64,000 nucleotides of DNA, taken from the NCBI GenBank assembly GCA_014529385.2, contig CM043969.1, positions 11,986,648-12,050,647 of the forward strand, read 5' to 3'. The DNA comes from Adiantum capillus-veneris. Its lineage: Eukaryota > Streptophyta > Polypodiopsida > Polypodiales > Pteridaceae. Positions 33,801 to 44,452 of this stretch are shown piece after piece. A program made the position numbers and the translations under genes. Within the stretch, counting starts at the first letter, position 1. Every line of letters starts with the position of its first letter. A model generated the notes under the pieces. The model was not told where the DNA came from. It searched no databases and saw nothing but the letters and a program-made list of their open reading frames with translations.

Positions 33801-34040
33801 GTTAGGTACTGCTAAATCCAATTTTGATGTGGGATCATCGGTTGTATCCACCGGTTGCCCTTTGAATCTCTGAAAGTCCCCTAGATAGATCTTTATTCCC
33901 TTCTTCCAATACTACTGCTTCAACCAAGTTGGTGGTTGGCTTGAGGGTTTCTGCTGGAATGTCAAAGGTTCTGCTTCTGCAAAAGCATCTTTGATTGTCG
34001 GTCTTTTTCTCTTTGTTGCTGATGACTTGGCGAAATCCAT
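30826..34040 (-). pseudogene. GYP2 accessory ORF in env-like position: NLS-like, coiled-coil protein
   Basis: From a minus ATG at 34040 the protein begins MDFAKSSATKRKRPTIKDAF with an NLS-like KRKR. It runs to 30826 through several stops and frameshifts (open parts 33516-33172, 33277-31880, 31965-30826). A globular part (ITWALKSNMPKEVNYAQH, YIGGAEVLTRIAYEAIG) recalls in outline the plant-transposon domain of env-like ORFs in Athila/Ogre elements. Then come basic (RASTRARRK, KKAKKK) and very acidic stretches. A long heptad-type coiled coil follows (ELLNKIKERSKAKEVEIE, ERMEDDLEAAKDELIELR, LTLENQTLRTENETLRKQL). A globular C-terminal part (RWRKGWLNKYPAYLIYLVEA) ends it. No signal peptide or membrane segment is visible, so it is not an obvious envelope. 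The function is unknown. Confidence 0.75.
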
Positions 34041-34206
34041 GGATCCTGTAACTCCAATTTCAGAAGTTAGCGTCTTCTTAGTACTGAAAGCTGAAATGAA
34101 GCTTTTAACTATTCAAATGACTTGAAAATTGAAACATGAGCTATTCAGGGCCTAAGGATGCAGGGTAGGTGAAAAAATATGCAAACTGGGCTCAAAATCA
34201 TGCTGG

Positions 34207-35216
34207 AGACATCATACGCGTATGATGTCTTTTGTGTCAAAATGACTTCATATTGGTTGTGCTTGTAGCTGATAGTGTATACATGAGTATCATATGCTTG
34301 GATTTGAGTTTGGATACCATTTGGTCAAGTTTTGGCCAGTTTAGTCCAGTTCCGGCTCTTGGCAAAATTTTGAAAGGGAATTGGATTTTATGATCCAAAT
34401 TGGATAAAACTTGGTGGTTCACCTTCAAATGGCATGTAGATCACTTCTGTTTGGTGGTTGAAGCCCTGAGGTGCCAAAATCACATAGTGAGACATCATAC
34501 GCGTATGATGTCTTTTAGTGTATTTTTGGACCAAATTTCTCTATAAGCTTGGATATGGCTTTAGATAGGCTTATTCACTGGATTTATGAATTTTGGATAG
34601 ATTTTGGGCTAAAAATGGCTCTGGAGACATCATACGCGTATGATGTCTTTTTCATCAATTTTTCATGGGATTGGTTCTGTGGACTCCCCATGTACTAGTG
34701 AAGGACTGTCCCTACTCAAATCTTGGTTTGGACTTGAGTATGTTGGATTTAGGCTAAAATAGGCTTTGGATGAAGGATTTTCCCTCAATTGGGCTAATGG
34801 GGTGATCCACTTGACCAAATGGTTTCAAACTTCATATGTAGCATGTATTAGATATATATAATGGATGTATGATGTCAAATGAGCAATTTTGGCTCTGTAA
34901 GTGCAAATAGACATCATACGCATATGATGTGTTTTGTGTCAAAATGGTGCTTTTTGGTTCGAGATAGTTTATAGATGTGTTAATCAACAATCCTACAAAG
35001 TTTCAATGAGTTTGGAGTTATTTTGACAAAATTAGGACCAAAAATCAATTTTATGGCCTACTTTGCGTCTTTTTGGTTTTCCTTGGGTTTTCTAACTCCA
35101 ATTCTCATGATACTTGGTTCATAGGATGTGATTAACATGTGGAATGAGGCTATGCACTCAAATGTTGAAATGGATGTGAAAATCATGCTGTGAGACATCA
35201 TACGCGTATGATGTCT
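34207..35216. promoter_or_regulatory. GYP2 palindrome array L (five 24-bp palindromes)
   Basis: Copies of AGACATCATACG plus its reverse complement lie at 34207-34230, 34490-34513, 34625-34648, 34909-34932 (two mismatches) and 35193-35216. An isolated half-site GTATGATGTC is at 34867-34876. Spacings are 283, 135, 284 and 284 bp. The array sits between the pol tail (ends 36851) and the accessory ATG (34040), 167 bp upstream of that ATG on the minus strand. The core ACGCGT fits the plant CAMTA CGCG-box consensus. A TATA-like TATATATA lies at about 34852. Confidence 0.93.
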
Positions 35217-36850
35217 TTTCTTGAAATGTTGGTCTTTTTGTGCAAAGAATGCTTTGTGCTAGTGCCCTAAGCCCTGCTAACTAGTTTTCAACTTAAAAAG
35301 TCATCAGTTTAGCTAAAAAGCCCCCTTATAGGCATTTCAGTCTCCGAAGTCGTCTTTTTGCCTTGGAGTTGAATTTCTTCAACTTTTCTTCTCGAGAGTT
35401 GCATTTCCAGCTCATTGGATATGTTGTGAAGCCATCTGTTTGGTTGAACTTGACTTTGGCTTCCCGTTCTCCATCTTTCTCCAATTGGTTGCCCGAAAGC
35501 GTCTTTTTCACCATCGGTAAGTGAATCAGCTTTCTTTTGGGTTTTGCTTGCAAACATAAGTCATCCATGTATATTTGAGGCTGCTTGTGAAGTTTCATGT
35601 CATTTGGTCGTCAATTTTAGCCGTTATGCCAAAATGACGCTTTGTGTGTCCGCAGCCGAATCGGTTGTTCTGACCTACTTTTGGTGATCCAAACCCGGAG
35701 ATACTCCATGGTTGCATTGCCCTCGATGTTGTTAAGCTTCCTGAGAAGTTTTGTGTCGTTTCGACAACTTTTTCCTGTTTGCCTCTTGTAGGCTCTGTTG
35801 ACCTAGGGTTTTTCAAGTCGTTCTTTCTCGAGCTTTGAGTGTTAGAAACCCATCTTCTATGCTAGGGTAACCCACCTCTAAGTTCTTGCAAGGTTTGGTT
35901 AGGCGGTTGTGCCCCTACCTAGCGTTCTTTCCCATTCCCCGTCTGCTCTTGTTTCTTGGTTTTGGTCAGTTTTCGCGACAAAAGTTAACGATAAGCATCA
36001 AAAGCTTATGGCAACGAGTCTACCTCTCATGTCTGGTGTCCTCTGAGCTCTTGTAGCAGTCGTAGAAGGCGGTAGAAGGTCGGATGCTCCTGTGTGCTCT
36101 TTGCTCTCTCCAAGAAGGTAATAGTGGAAATGAGCTTGAAAGTGAAGTGAAAAATACTTAACTTCGGACTTCCCGGATCACTTGTTACCAAATTTGACAT
36201 GTGCTCCTATCTCGTTGTGAAATGCACTTTAGGATTTGAAATTTCTCAATTTGGACTCCGTTTGACCTGTTTCTGAGAAATCTGTCCACTTTGCCAAAAT
36301 TCTGTCATTTCGGGCTTTCCGCAACTTTTCCAGAATTGTATCCAATTTTTACCATGGGTTGCCCTTGTCATTAGGACCATCACCTTCTATTCTTTTCTTT
36401 TTTCCGATCTCATTTCACCTGCTTTTTTATTTTTCTTTTACTTTTATCAAGAAAATCATAAAAAATAAAAGAAAATAGCAAATTGAAGCCAAAAAATTCC
36501 AGACATACACAATAAATAGTTGGTAACCCTGTGTATATGAATATACACTTATTTGTGATTTCTGGACTTGGATTACCACTTTTTAGCTCCAAAAACACTC
36601 TTATTTAGTGATATTTACACGTCTAGAGACCCAAATTCATCATTTGATCTCTTCTTGTTGCAAAACAAGGTATATAAGGGCATAAATATTATCAATATCC
36701 GCAATCAAACATAAAAATTGCAAAATCATGTAAGACACTGCCCTGGTAATATAATTTTTGTTTTTCTTTGTTTTTGTCGCTTGTAGCTGCTTTGTAGCTC
36801 CTGTATACCTGTATACCTCCCCCCCTCCTAGTCTGAGTCCTCTTGGACGA
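35217..36850 (-). other. GYP2 non-coding spacer between pol tail and palindrome array L
   Basis: About 1.6 kb with no convincing ORF. The part next to the array continues the degenerate repeat (AGCCCCCTTAT occurs here and at 46658). The remainder is T-rich on the + strand, with an A/T-rich block at 36410-36490. It could hold a terminator for gag-pol or an internal promoter for the accessory ORF. Confidence 0.6.
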
Positions 36851-38533
36851 CTATGAAGTGTCTGTGGGCGAAGCATTGTAGTTGTTTTGGTCATAAGTTC
36901 CCAATGCAATTGTAGAGCGATGATACAACAGTCTTTCTAATAAAGCTGCTCTTTGTTTGATTGAAGAATTGGTGGTCGGGTTTTGGGTTGGTTTTGACAC
37001 TTCGGTAGTAGAATCAGTAGATGGATTCTTCTTTACTTTGTTGTTCTTTTTCACAATCCAAATCTGCTTCCGCTTCACTTGTGCTTGCCACAAACTCTCT
37101 GTGACCCAAACCTGCTTTGTTCTTTGTGTTGATTTCCTCGCCTTGAAATACCTAGGAGTTTCCATTGATTGTACTGAAGGGAGTTCCTTTTTACAAATCT
37201 TTGGGATCCAAATTTGCTTACTATAGCTTTGTGCCGTCATGAACTTCTTTGGAATCCAGATCTGTTTCACTGTCCTTGATTGTCTGGAATCACTCTATTG
37301 TCTGGTATTGAAGACTCTGTTTTCCACCTTTGTGTTCTCTGGCACAACCTTTTTTGGTCTCCGTACCAACTTTGACTCCGTTTTTTCCCAAGGTTGAGTT
37401 GTTATATTATTGCTTGTCTTCCTTATCCACTGTTGAGAATTCCTCGTCGAAGAGTAATCCGGTTGTATAGAAACTTTTGGTTGCCATTGCTTCTTCTTTT
37501 TCTCTGGTTGTTGTTTACCTTTGTCTTTGGATTTGTCCTTTGGAGTTGGCTCTTCTCCTTTGGTGAACTTAACTGATTGACTTTCACCTTCGTATTTGAT
37601 AAGCACTGATTTAGAACTCCAGTCAATCATTGCATTGTATTGCTTCTGCCATGGTTGTCCTAGCAATAATGGTTGTTGTGTAGCTTGGTCTTCAACCACG
37701 TAAAACATATGAGGATACACATATTGGTTAATCTGTATATGTAAAACTGTGCATCCGACAGTTTTGATTGAATTCTCAGAGTAACTCTTTCACTCTTGCT
37801 TGGCAGTTACTAGTTTAGTGTCATTTGTCAATTGTCTATACAAACTGAGTGAAAGTAGGTTAGCTTGAGCTCCTGAATCCAATAGTGCTCTGGCTTTGAT
37901 TTGGTTGGTTCCTACTTTGCATTCAATGATGGGTTCTTCTTTGTCATTATCCATTTCTGTTATACTGACTGCATTTATTCGTATTGCTCCTTCATTGCGC
38001 TGTTTCTGACGCAGTAGTCTTCTTTTCTCCATTTTTTCCTTCGCCTCGGCTTGCGCTTCCTCCACAATCATTTTCTTTTTCTGGACACGCAGCTTTTCTT
38101 GATGTATTTTGAGAAGCATGTCTTGGGTTAGCGGCAAAAGATACTTTTTCACTCTGCATCCACTAATCCAATTGGGCATTTCTTCTCCGTCTAATGTAGC
38201 AAGCTTGACGGCTCCACTTGGTGATAGATCATTAATCACTAGAGGTCCCATCCCTCGCTTTTTAAGCTTCTTAGCATGCTGTTTCAGAGTGTAAACTAGG
38301 ACATAGTCCCCAACCTTAAACTCTTTAGTCCGCACATGCTTATCAAAAAATTCCTTTTGTCGCCTTTTTTGAGCGTAGATAGAAGCTACTGCTTTTAGGC
38401 GAAGCTCATCTAGCTTTTCCACGTCATCTATTCTATCAGAAAGCTCGTGCCCTGTCCACTCTAGATCCTTAGCCACCCTTAATGTTGAAATCAAGAATTC
38501 TATTGGTAAGATAGCATTTAGCCCAAAAACCAT
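36851..38533 (-). pseudogene. pol: GYP2 integrase C-terminus, second retropepsin (RP2) and W-P-K tail
   Basis: One minus frame with two stops (37790-37792 TGA, 37295-37297 TAG) that look like C-to-T decay. The integrase C-terminal module includes KVGDYVLVYTL and MGPLVINDLSPSGAVKL. RP2 follows a Lys/Glu/Arg-rich linker: ALLDSGAQANLLSLSLYRQL, with the active Asp at 37879-37877, and after the stop QPLLLGQPWQKQYNAMIDW. The tail repeats Trp motifs: KQWQPK, QQWIRK, KQIWIPK twice, KQVWVTES and KQIWIVKK. The order and signatures match the C-terminal half of GYP1 (6407-9274), so this is a shared architecture and not chance sequence. Confidence 0.85.
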
Positions 38534-38577
38534 GTTATATGGGGTCGTATTCCTATTGATGTTTTTATATGCTAACC

Positions 38578-40191
38578 CTATATGCCCCCTAATGTTGAAT
38601 GCAACTTCTGGTCCCAGTCAGTTCTCGACTCAGATACAATCTTCGTAAGGACCGTGCATATGGTTTTGTTTGTTGCTTCAGCTTGTCCGTTTGCTTGTGG
38701 ATGATACGGGGCTGATTTCCTATGGATTACCATGAATTCATCTAGAAGGATCTCTATCACTTCATTTATAAAATGTGTGCCTCGATCACTCACAATTTCT
38801 ATTGGCAATCCATATCGTACAAAGACGTATTCATATAGAAATTGTGCCGTGGTCCTGGCATCTGCTTTTTGAGTTGCCTTTGCTTCGACCCACTTTGTTA
38901 GATAGTCTGTAGCCACAATGATGTATTGTGCATGAGTCTTATATGCAGGAGGTGAAATGGGTCCGACATAATCAATCCCCCATTTTGCAAAAGCTCTTGC
39001 CCCCATCATTGGTCTAAGCGGCATATCATCTCTTTTAAGTGGTACTTTGGTCCGCTGACAGTCATCACACCGTTTAACGTATTCCTCAGCGTCCATATGT
39101 AATGTTGGCCACCATATTCCTGCGGCTAAGACAAGTTTTGTTGTCTTATCACCTGAGAAATGGCCTCCACCTACTCCTCCATGAGCTTGCTCTAGGATTA
39201 TCACATACTCAGACTCTGATGCGCAAATCCTAAGCTGGTTGTCTTTACCTCTCTTATAGAGTTGATCTCCTATTAAAGCGTAATCTCTAGCTTCTGTCTC
39301 TACAGATTTCTGACGAGCTTTTGACGTTCCTTCTGGGAAAGTTCTATTTGTGAGATATTCAACAATATACTGACTCCATTCTGGAGCGATCATTATCTGA
39401 TATAATGTCGAATACTCTGCTGGCGGTTTTGATGAACATACAATACATACAGTGACATATTCATGTACGCTTTCTTTCATTCCTGGCCAATAGACTCCCA
39501 ATTGTAACAAATTCCTATATGTGTTCCTTCTTGAACAATGAAATGCACATTCCTGAACATGTGCTTCGCGCAGATATATATTATATTCCTCAGGATTGAT
39601 GCATAGTCGTAAAACATGATCATTTCCCAATTGATACAACCTTCCTGCAACCAATTGAAGATTCTTGGATTGCTGAATAGCAATATGTTTTTGGTTGTAT
39701 TCTCTTCTATCAAACTCTCCTCCATAGGTTAATAGGTTAACGACATTTTGAGACCACTTCGGTATCATTTCTATGTTGAACAAGTACGCGTCTGGCATGT
39801 CGTCATCTACTCCTATAGGGTCTTCTCCATTCGTCAATCGCGAAAGATGATCAGCTCTAAGATGTGTTTTTCCTTTCTTTACTACTACCGTGAAGTCGAA
39901 TTCCAGTAAGATAATGAACCATCTCACTATTCTCCCGGTATTGCATGGTTTATTCACTAGGTAGAGCAAGGCTTGGTGATCCGTAAAAAACACAAACTTG
40001 TTGGCTAGAAGATAATGCCGAAATTTCTTCACAGCATATATCATTCCTAATCCCTCTCGCTCTGTTGTGGTGTAATTCTTCTCTGCATTGTTGAGCTGTC
40101 GACTGGCGTAACAGATAGGAAAATCCATGTTTCCTTCTTCTGGCTGAGCCAGAATGCATCCTATTGCATATGCCGAAGCATCTATGTGCAC
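38578..40191 (-). pseudogene. pol: GYP2 RNase H and integrase with two tandem HHCC domains
   Basis: RNase H covers residues 1-120 (MHIDASAYAIG, TEREGLGMIYAVKKF, FTDHQALLYL, ADHLSRL). First zinc-binding domain: H211, H218, C249, C252. Second: H337, H344, C375, C378. Both have exactly HX6HX30CX2C, and each is preceded by a P-[EK]-W-S-Q ... L-T segment and an L-Y-[QK]-x-G element, so about 126 residues are duplicated. The catalytic core has D407, D469 and E505 (D-x61-D-x35-E). The end reads HSTLGGI where small frameshifts near 38580 and 38570 disconnect the C-terminal module. GYP1 has only one HHCC domain. Confidence 0.92.
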
Positions 40192-41709
40192 ATGGAATAT
40201 TCTCCCAATCTGGTGATTTCAAGACTGGAGCAGTAATGAGTGCCTCTTTCAATTTCTTGAACGATTCCTCACACTCCTCTGTCCATTCAAAGTTCACTAT
40301 TAGCCTGTAAAGTGGTTGGCCTATTATAGCGTACATGTAAATGAATCGTCTATAATATCCGCAATGTCCCATAAAGCTCTGTACTTGTTTCGCATTGGTT
40401 GGTCTAGGCATATCCACTATAACTTTTATCTTCTCTAAATCCGTGGATATTCCGTTTTGTGAGACAATATGTCCCAGAATTCTGCCCTGTCGGACCATAA
40501 ACACATATTTCTCAGATTGAGACAAATGCGATATGTCCTACATTTCTCAAATACTTTTCTTAGGTGTTCTAGATGCTCATCTCTCAGAAGAGAATGTACA
40601 CATAAGTCATCCATGTATATTTCTAGAAACAACCTTAAGTATTCTTTGAAAGCATGCGTCATTAGCCTCTGGAAGGTTGCGGGAGCATTGGTTAGACCAA
40701 AAGGCATAACCCGATAAGCATAAATTCCCCACTCCGTTGCAAAAGCTATTTTATGTTGATCTTCCAGTGCTATGGCTAGCTGGTTATATCCTGAAAAACC
40801 ATCAAGAAAAGAGTATGTTGTTTTCCCTGATACACGCTCTAGAACATGATCAGTTATCGGCAGGGGATAATTGTCCCGGATTGTTGCAGCATTCACTTTC
40901 TTTAAGTTGACACACACTCGGAGTTTTCCGTTCTTCTTGGGTACCACCACAATTGGAGATACCAAATCGATGTGTTCAATCTCGTATATGAATTCAGCTT
41001 CCATTAGCTTATCTATCTCTTCTTTGATTCGCTTAGCAAACGTATCATTATATGTGTATGGTCTCTGTCTGCTAGGCTTTGCGTCTTGTTTCAGTGGGAT
41101 TGTGTGTTGGCATATCGATGGGTCAACTCCCTTTAAGTCCTTATAAGACCATGCAAACACATCCCTATACTCTCTGAGAAGACTCAAAAGTCTCTCTTCC
41201 TCGCCTGGAGACAAATCTGTGGCTATGTACACCGGTCTAGGTGGCTCACCTGGAGCTGCTAAATCAACTTTTTTTGCATCCTCCGGTCCGTCATAAGATT
41301 CGTTCTCCTTTCTCTCTCGAATAGGTGGGGTTAATACCACCTTCCTATCCTCTATTGTGAATTTCCTATAGTGAGAGGGAACATCCATGTTTTCCTTGAT
41401 TTTGGCGTTTTCGTCCTCTCCACTCTCAAATTCTGTCGTCCAAACTTCTTTCAGAGTTTTCTTGAGCTCTCTGTACTTGTTTCTACGTTCTAACTTGGAC
41501 TCCGTGTGTTCTCTGTTGCGCTTGTTCTTTTCTGATTTTTCTGTTTCAGTTTTCGTTCCATTCCTTTGAACTTGATTTCTTGAGCCTCTTTTGTCTTTTC
41601 GTAAGCTCTTTTGATCATTGCCTCTCATTCTTCCAGAAATCTTGTCCTTAACACAATCTTCCGCCTTTACTAGCATTAAGAATTGATTTTTTCCTCTTAT
41701 TCTAGGCAT
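40192..41709 (-). pseudogene. pol: GYP2 reverse transcriptase
   Basis: The N-terminal 170 residues (from 41709) are very basic linker (RGKNQ, KSEKNKRNREHTESKLE). RT motifs follow: CQHTIPLKQDAKP, VSPIVVVPKKNGKLRVCVNL, TYSFLDGFSGYNQ, MPFGLTNAPATFQRLM and the catalytic YMDD at residues 365-368 (bases 40617-40606). A frameshift near 40510 moves the thumb into the frame 39950-40525, which reads GHIVSQNGIS and SFMGHCGYYRRFI. Another shift near 40195 leads into RNase H. All catalytic residues are present. Confidence 0.92.
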
Positions 41710-42377
41710 CGGATTGGTTCTAACCCCCTTTGTTTTTTCTTTGCTCTATAGCGTTTCTGGCGTTGTTTAGTTTGGTTCGGAAAATCATAAAATCGGACAT
41801 CCGTTATAGTTTCTTCGTTTCCGCTTGAATTGTCCGTTGACTCGTTGTCTGCTTCATTTCCCCACTCAGGATGATCGGGAATGTCGTGAAACACCTCCTC
41901 TTCATCTTCCTTTTCCAGTGTATCGTTCTTTTCAGTTTCTTTTTCGAGTACAGTTCTCAACATGAAGTACGGAACCACGTCGTACCCGTCCTTGTCGCAA
42001 AATTTTGTTGTGGGACCATCCGGAATTGCACAAACATCTAGGGTTGCTAGAATGTGTGTCCATTCTAATGGTTCAAGCGTGTCCTCTGGAAAGGGTTCTC
42101 CTATATAAGTTTCGTCTTCGATAGCCCTTTCTAAAACACATTCTTCTCGTTTCAGACTTCCACATTTCGAAGCTCCACACATCCATAACTCCTTGGGTTT
42201 ACCTAACCAAGCTGGAAATTCGGATCCCGCCAAAGTAGCTGAATCAAACTCCTCCACCGGTGTTCGGTTCACATCTTTGTAGCTATGGTCTTTCAGGTTC
42301 ACACGTGTAGTGGTTTCCATATTTCTCAGGTATATGTGATCGTAGCCCCAATCCTGGACCATTTTCAACTGTCTCAT
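41697..42377 (-). pseudogene. pol: GYP2 PR1 C-terminal part and acidic linker
   Basis: Begins after the ILGRPFM signature of PR1 (bases about 42385-42405) with MRQLKMVQDWGYDHIYL, the same D-W element as in GYP1 PR1. It continues as an acidic linker (EKEDEEEVFHDIPDHPEW, ADNESTDNSSGNEE) and ends with basic RQKRYRAKKKQR. The four-base-scale overlap with the next frame at 41697-41709 marks a frameshift. Confidence 0.75.
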
Positions 42378-44452
42378 GAATGGTCTTCCCAGTATGATAT
42401 CATAGTTATTCTCCTTGCCAAAATCGACAATAGCAAAATATGTTCGTATTCAATGCCGCAAGAAGTCACTACGACTTTCTCTAATAACCCCATAGGTTTC
42501 TCCATGTGTCCATCTGCTAATTGGAGTTTCAACCTAGTCTTCCTTATTGCTGGTTTTCCCCATTTTTTCCAGATTTCTTTTGTAGCAATGGCCACCCCAG
42601 CTCCGCTGTCTAGTATTGCCATTGTGTTCACTCCTTGGAATTCAACTGGTAAGGTTGTATTCCCCTCTTCACCTTCGCAATACTCTCCGACCTTGTTTAA
42701 GGGTACAGGCTTAGCGTTCTTTTGTGGTTTACTCAGCTCTTGTATACCCTCTTGCAGTCTCGATGTTGGGTCTTTTATCCCGAATTTCTCCAAGCATTTT
42801 CCTACAGTGGTCCACATATTTGGTCTTAGCCTCAAAAGCTCAGCTAGAGTGATAGTGCATGTCACTGGTGTTGACAAGATCTCTATCAATCCTTGCGAGT
42901 CCATGAATTTTTCTGATGAGATTGTTCGTGAGGGAAGTGCTCTAATCTCAGATTTTTCTTCATACTCTCCTAAGTATGAAGGTAAGGTATTCAGTGAGTG
43001 AGGTTTTCTCTCCATTGTTCTAACAAAGCCCCCATCTCCCCAGTAAGATTGCAGATCCAAGTCCACTTGAGATCCTGCCTCAAATTCCACTATGGGAGGA
43101 TTCCTGATGTCCTTTTCCCAATTTGTCTGATTAGCTTGGCAACTTAGCTCGTTTGCAAAGTTTGCCTCTCTCACTTGTTTCCAAAATTCATTGTAATCCT
43201 CATCTCTTCCATAAGACCTCTGTATGACTGGATGAAAACTCTCTATCTCCTGATCGGTTGTTTTCAATACTATGCGGTCATCCTTGTGTGTATTTTCAGG
43301 CTTTTGTGCACTGGGAGTCTTTTCAGCTACCCGTGAAATGATAGTCTCTTGCTGAATTGGGTTTTCCGTTCCACAATTCATTGTTTCTCTTGGTGGTTCT
43401 AATAAGGCTTGTGCAGTCTCGATCATTCTCTGGCACATTTCAAGTCTCTGCTTTTCCAATTCCGCGTTTGGGTATGTCATCCACCTCTGTTCTTGTGTTT
43501 GGTTGTTCTTTAACCTAGCTTCGTAAGCTCTCATCAGTGCGTCCAATGGTTCGTGTACTTTGTCGACTAGCACTGATCCCCCTGAGCTAAAGCTCGTTGT
43601 TTCTTTGATACTCTTTTGTTTCGTTCTTTCAGGGCTCATCTCTCGTTTCCCGTTTTGACTCTCAAGTTTTTCTAATCTTTCTTTCGTTTGCTTTAGTTCT
43701 TCAGCTAGAATAGCGTCTTCACGTTCTTTTCTCAACTTCATGCGTGCTTTTCTAGCTTTCCATGTGTTTCTCTGACTCCGCGGTCCTTGACTAACCACTT
43801 CAGTCGCTAACTTTCCATTCTCAGGTTCTCTAGTGGTTTTCTTAGCTTGAGCTCTAGTAACAACTTGCGTTGGTATCAGAGTTTCATTTTCAGACCCACT
43901 GCTGGTAGGAATAGTTTCTAGCATATTCAATGTCGTCTTTTGCACTTTGTTTGGATTCTTTGAACAATCCTCAATGAAGTGAGTAACCCCACACTCAGTG
44001 CAATAAGCGTTAATTCTGATGATTTCCGTATGTGGACAAACATTCATCAGATGGTCACCTCCACACTTGTAACAGGGTCCTAGTGCTGGTCTTGGTCCCA
44101 CTTGATTCGTCCTTTGTGGATAGGATGGTCTTTGTCCTGTTAACCCTCCATAAGCTATGAACATCAATGTTCTTGCGTCCAAATTGTATCTCTCTTCATT
44201 AGAAGCACTTGTAATTGTTGGTATTCCAACATTCCCAATCATGCCCCATTGTTCTGGTTGTTTGGGTTCTTCTGGTGGGTAATACACAGTTGGAGACATG
44301 TGTGCACCAGATTCTTCATAATAGGCTTGAACAGGCACTAAGGCTTGTTCTTCCTGATTCTCTAAGATTGGTGCATATCTAATGCCTACTGGTCTTGCTC
44401 CTGGTAAAGGTGGTTGTTGTCCCAATACCGGTTGCGGTCTTTCTATCCCCAT
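42374..44452 (-). pseudogene. gag-pol: GYP2 nucleocapsid zinc knuckles and internal retropepsin (PR1)
   Basis: Two CX2CX3HX4C knuckles at residues 127-139 (CYKCGGDHLMNVC) and 151-163 (CTECGVTHFIEDC), the same short variant as in GYP1. A long charged central region follows (KARKARMKLRKERED, helical EELKQTKERLEKLES). PR1 has AILDSGAGVA with Asp 615, so its triad is intact, unlike GYP1. A one-base shift near 42440 separates the DSGA half from the ILGRPFM half. It overlaps the Gag frame by 74 bases. Confidence 0.85.

Noticed and set aside
30826-34040. Accessory ORF as a retroviral envelope
   Set aside because: No signal peptide, transmembrane segment or Cys pattern. Only its position is env-like.
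34207-35216. Palindromes as rho-type or intrinsic terminators
   Set aside because: Perfect symmetry without a loop, repeated nine times at fixed spacing in a eukaryotic element; terminator logic does not apply.
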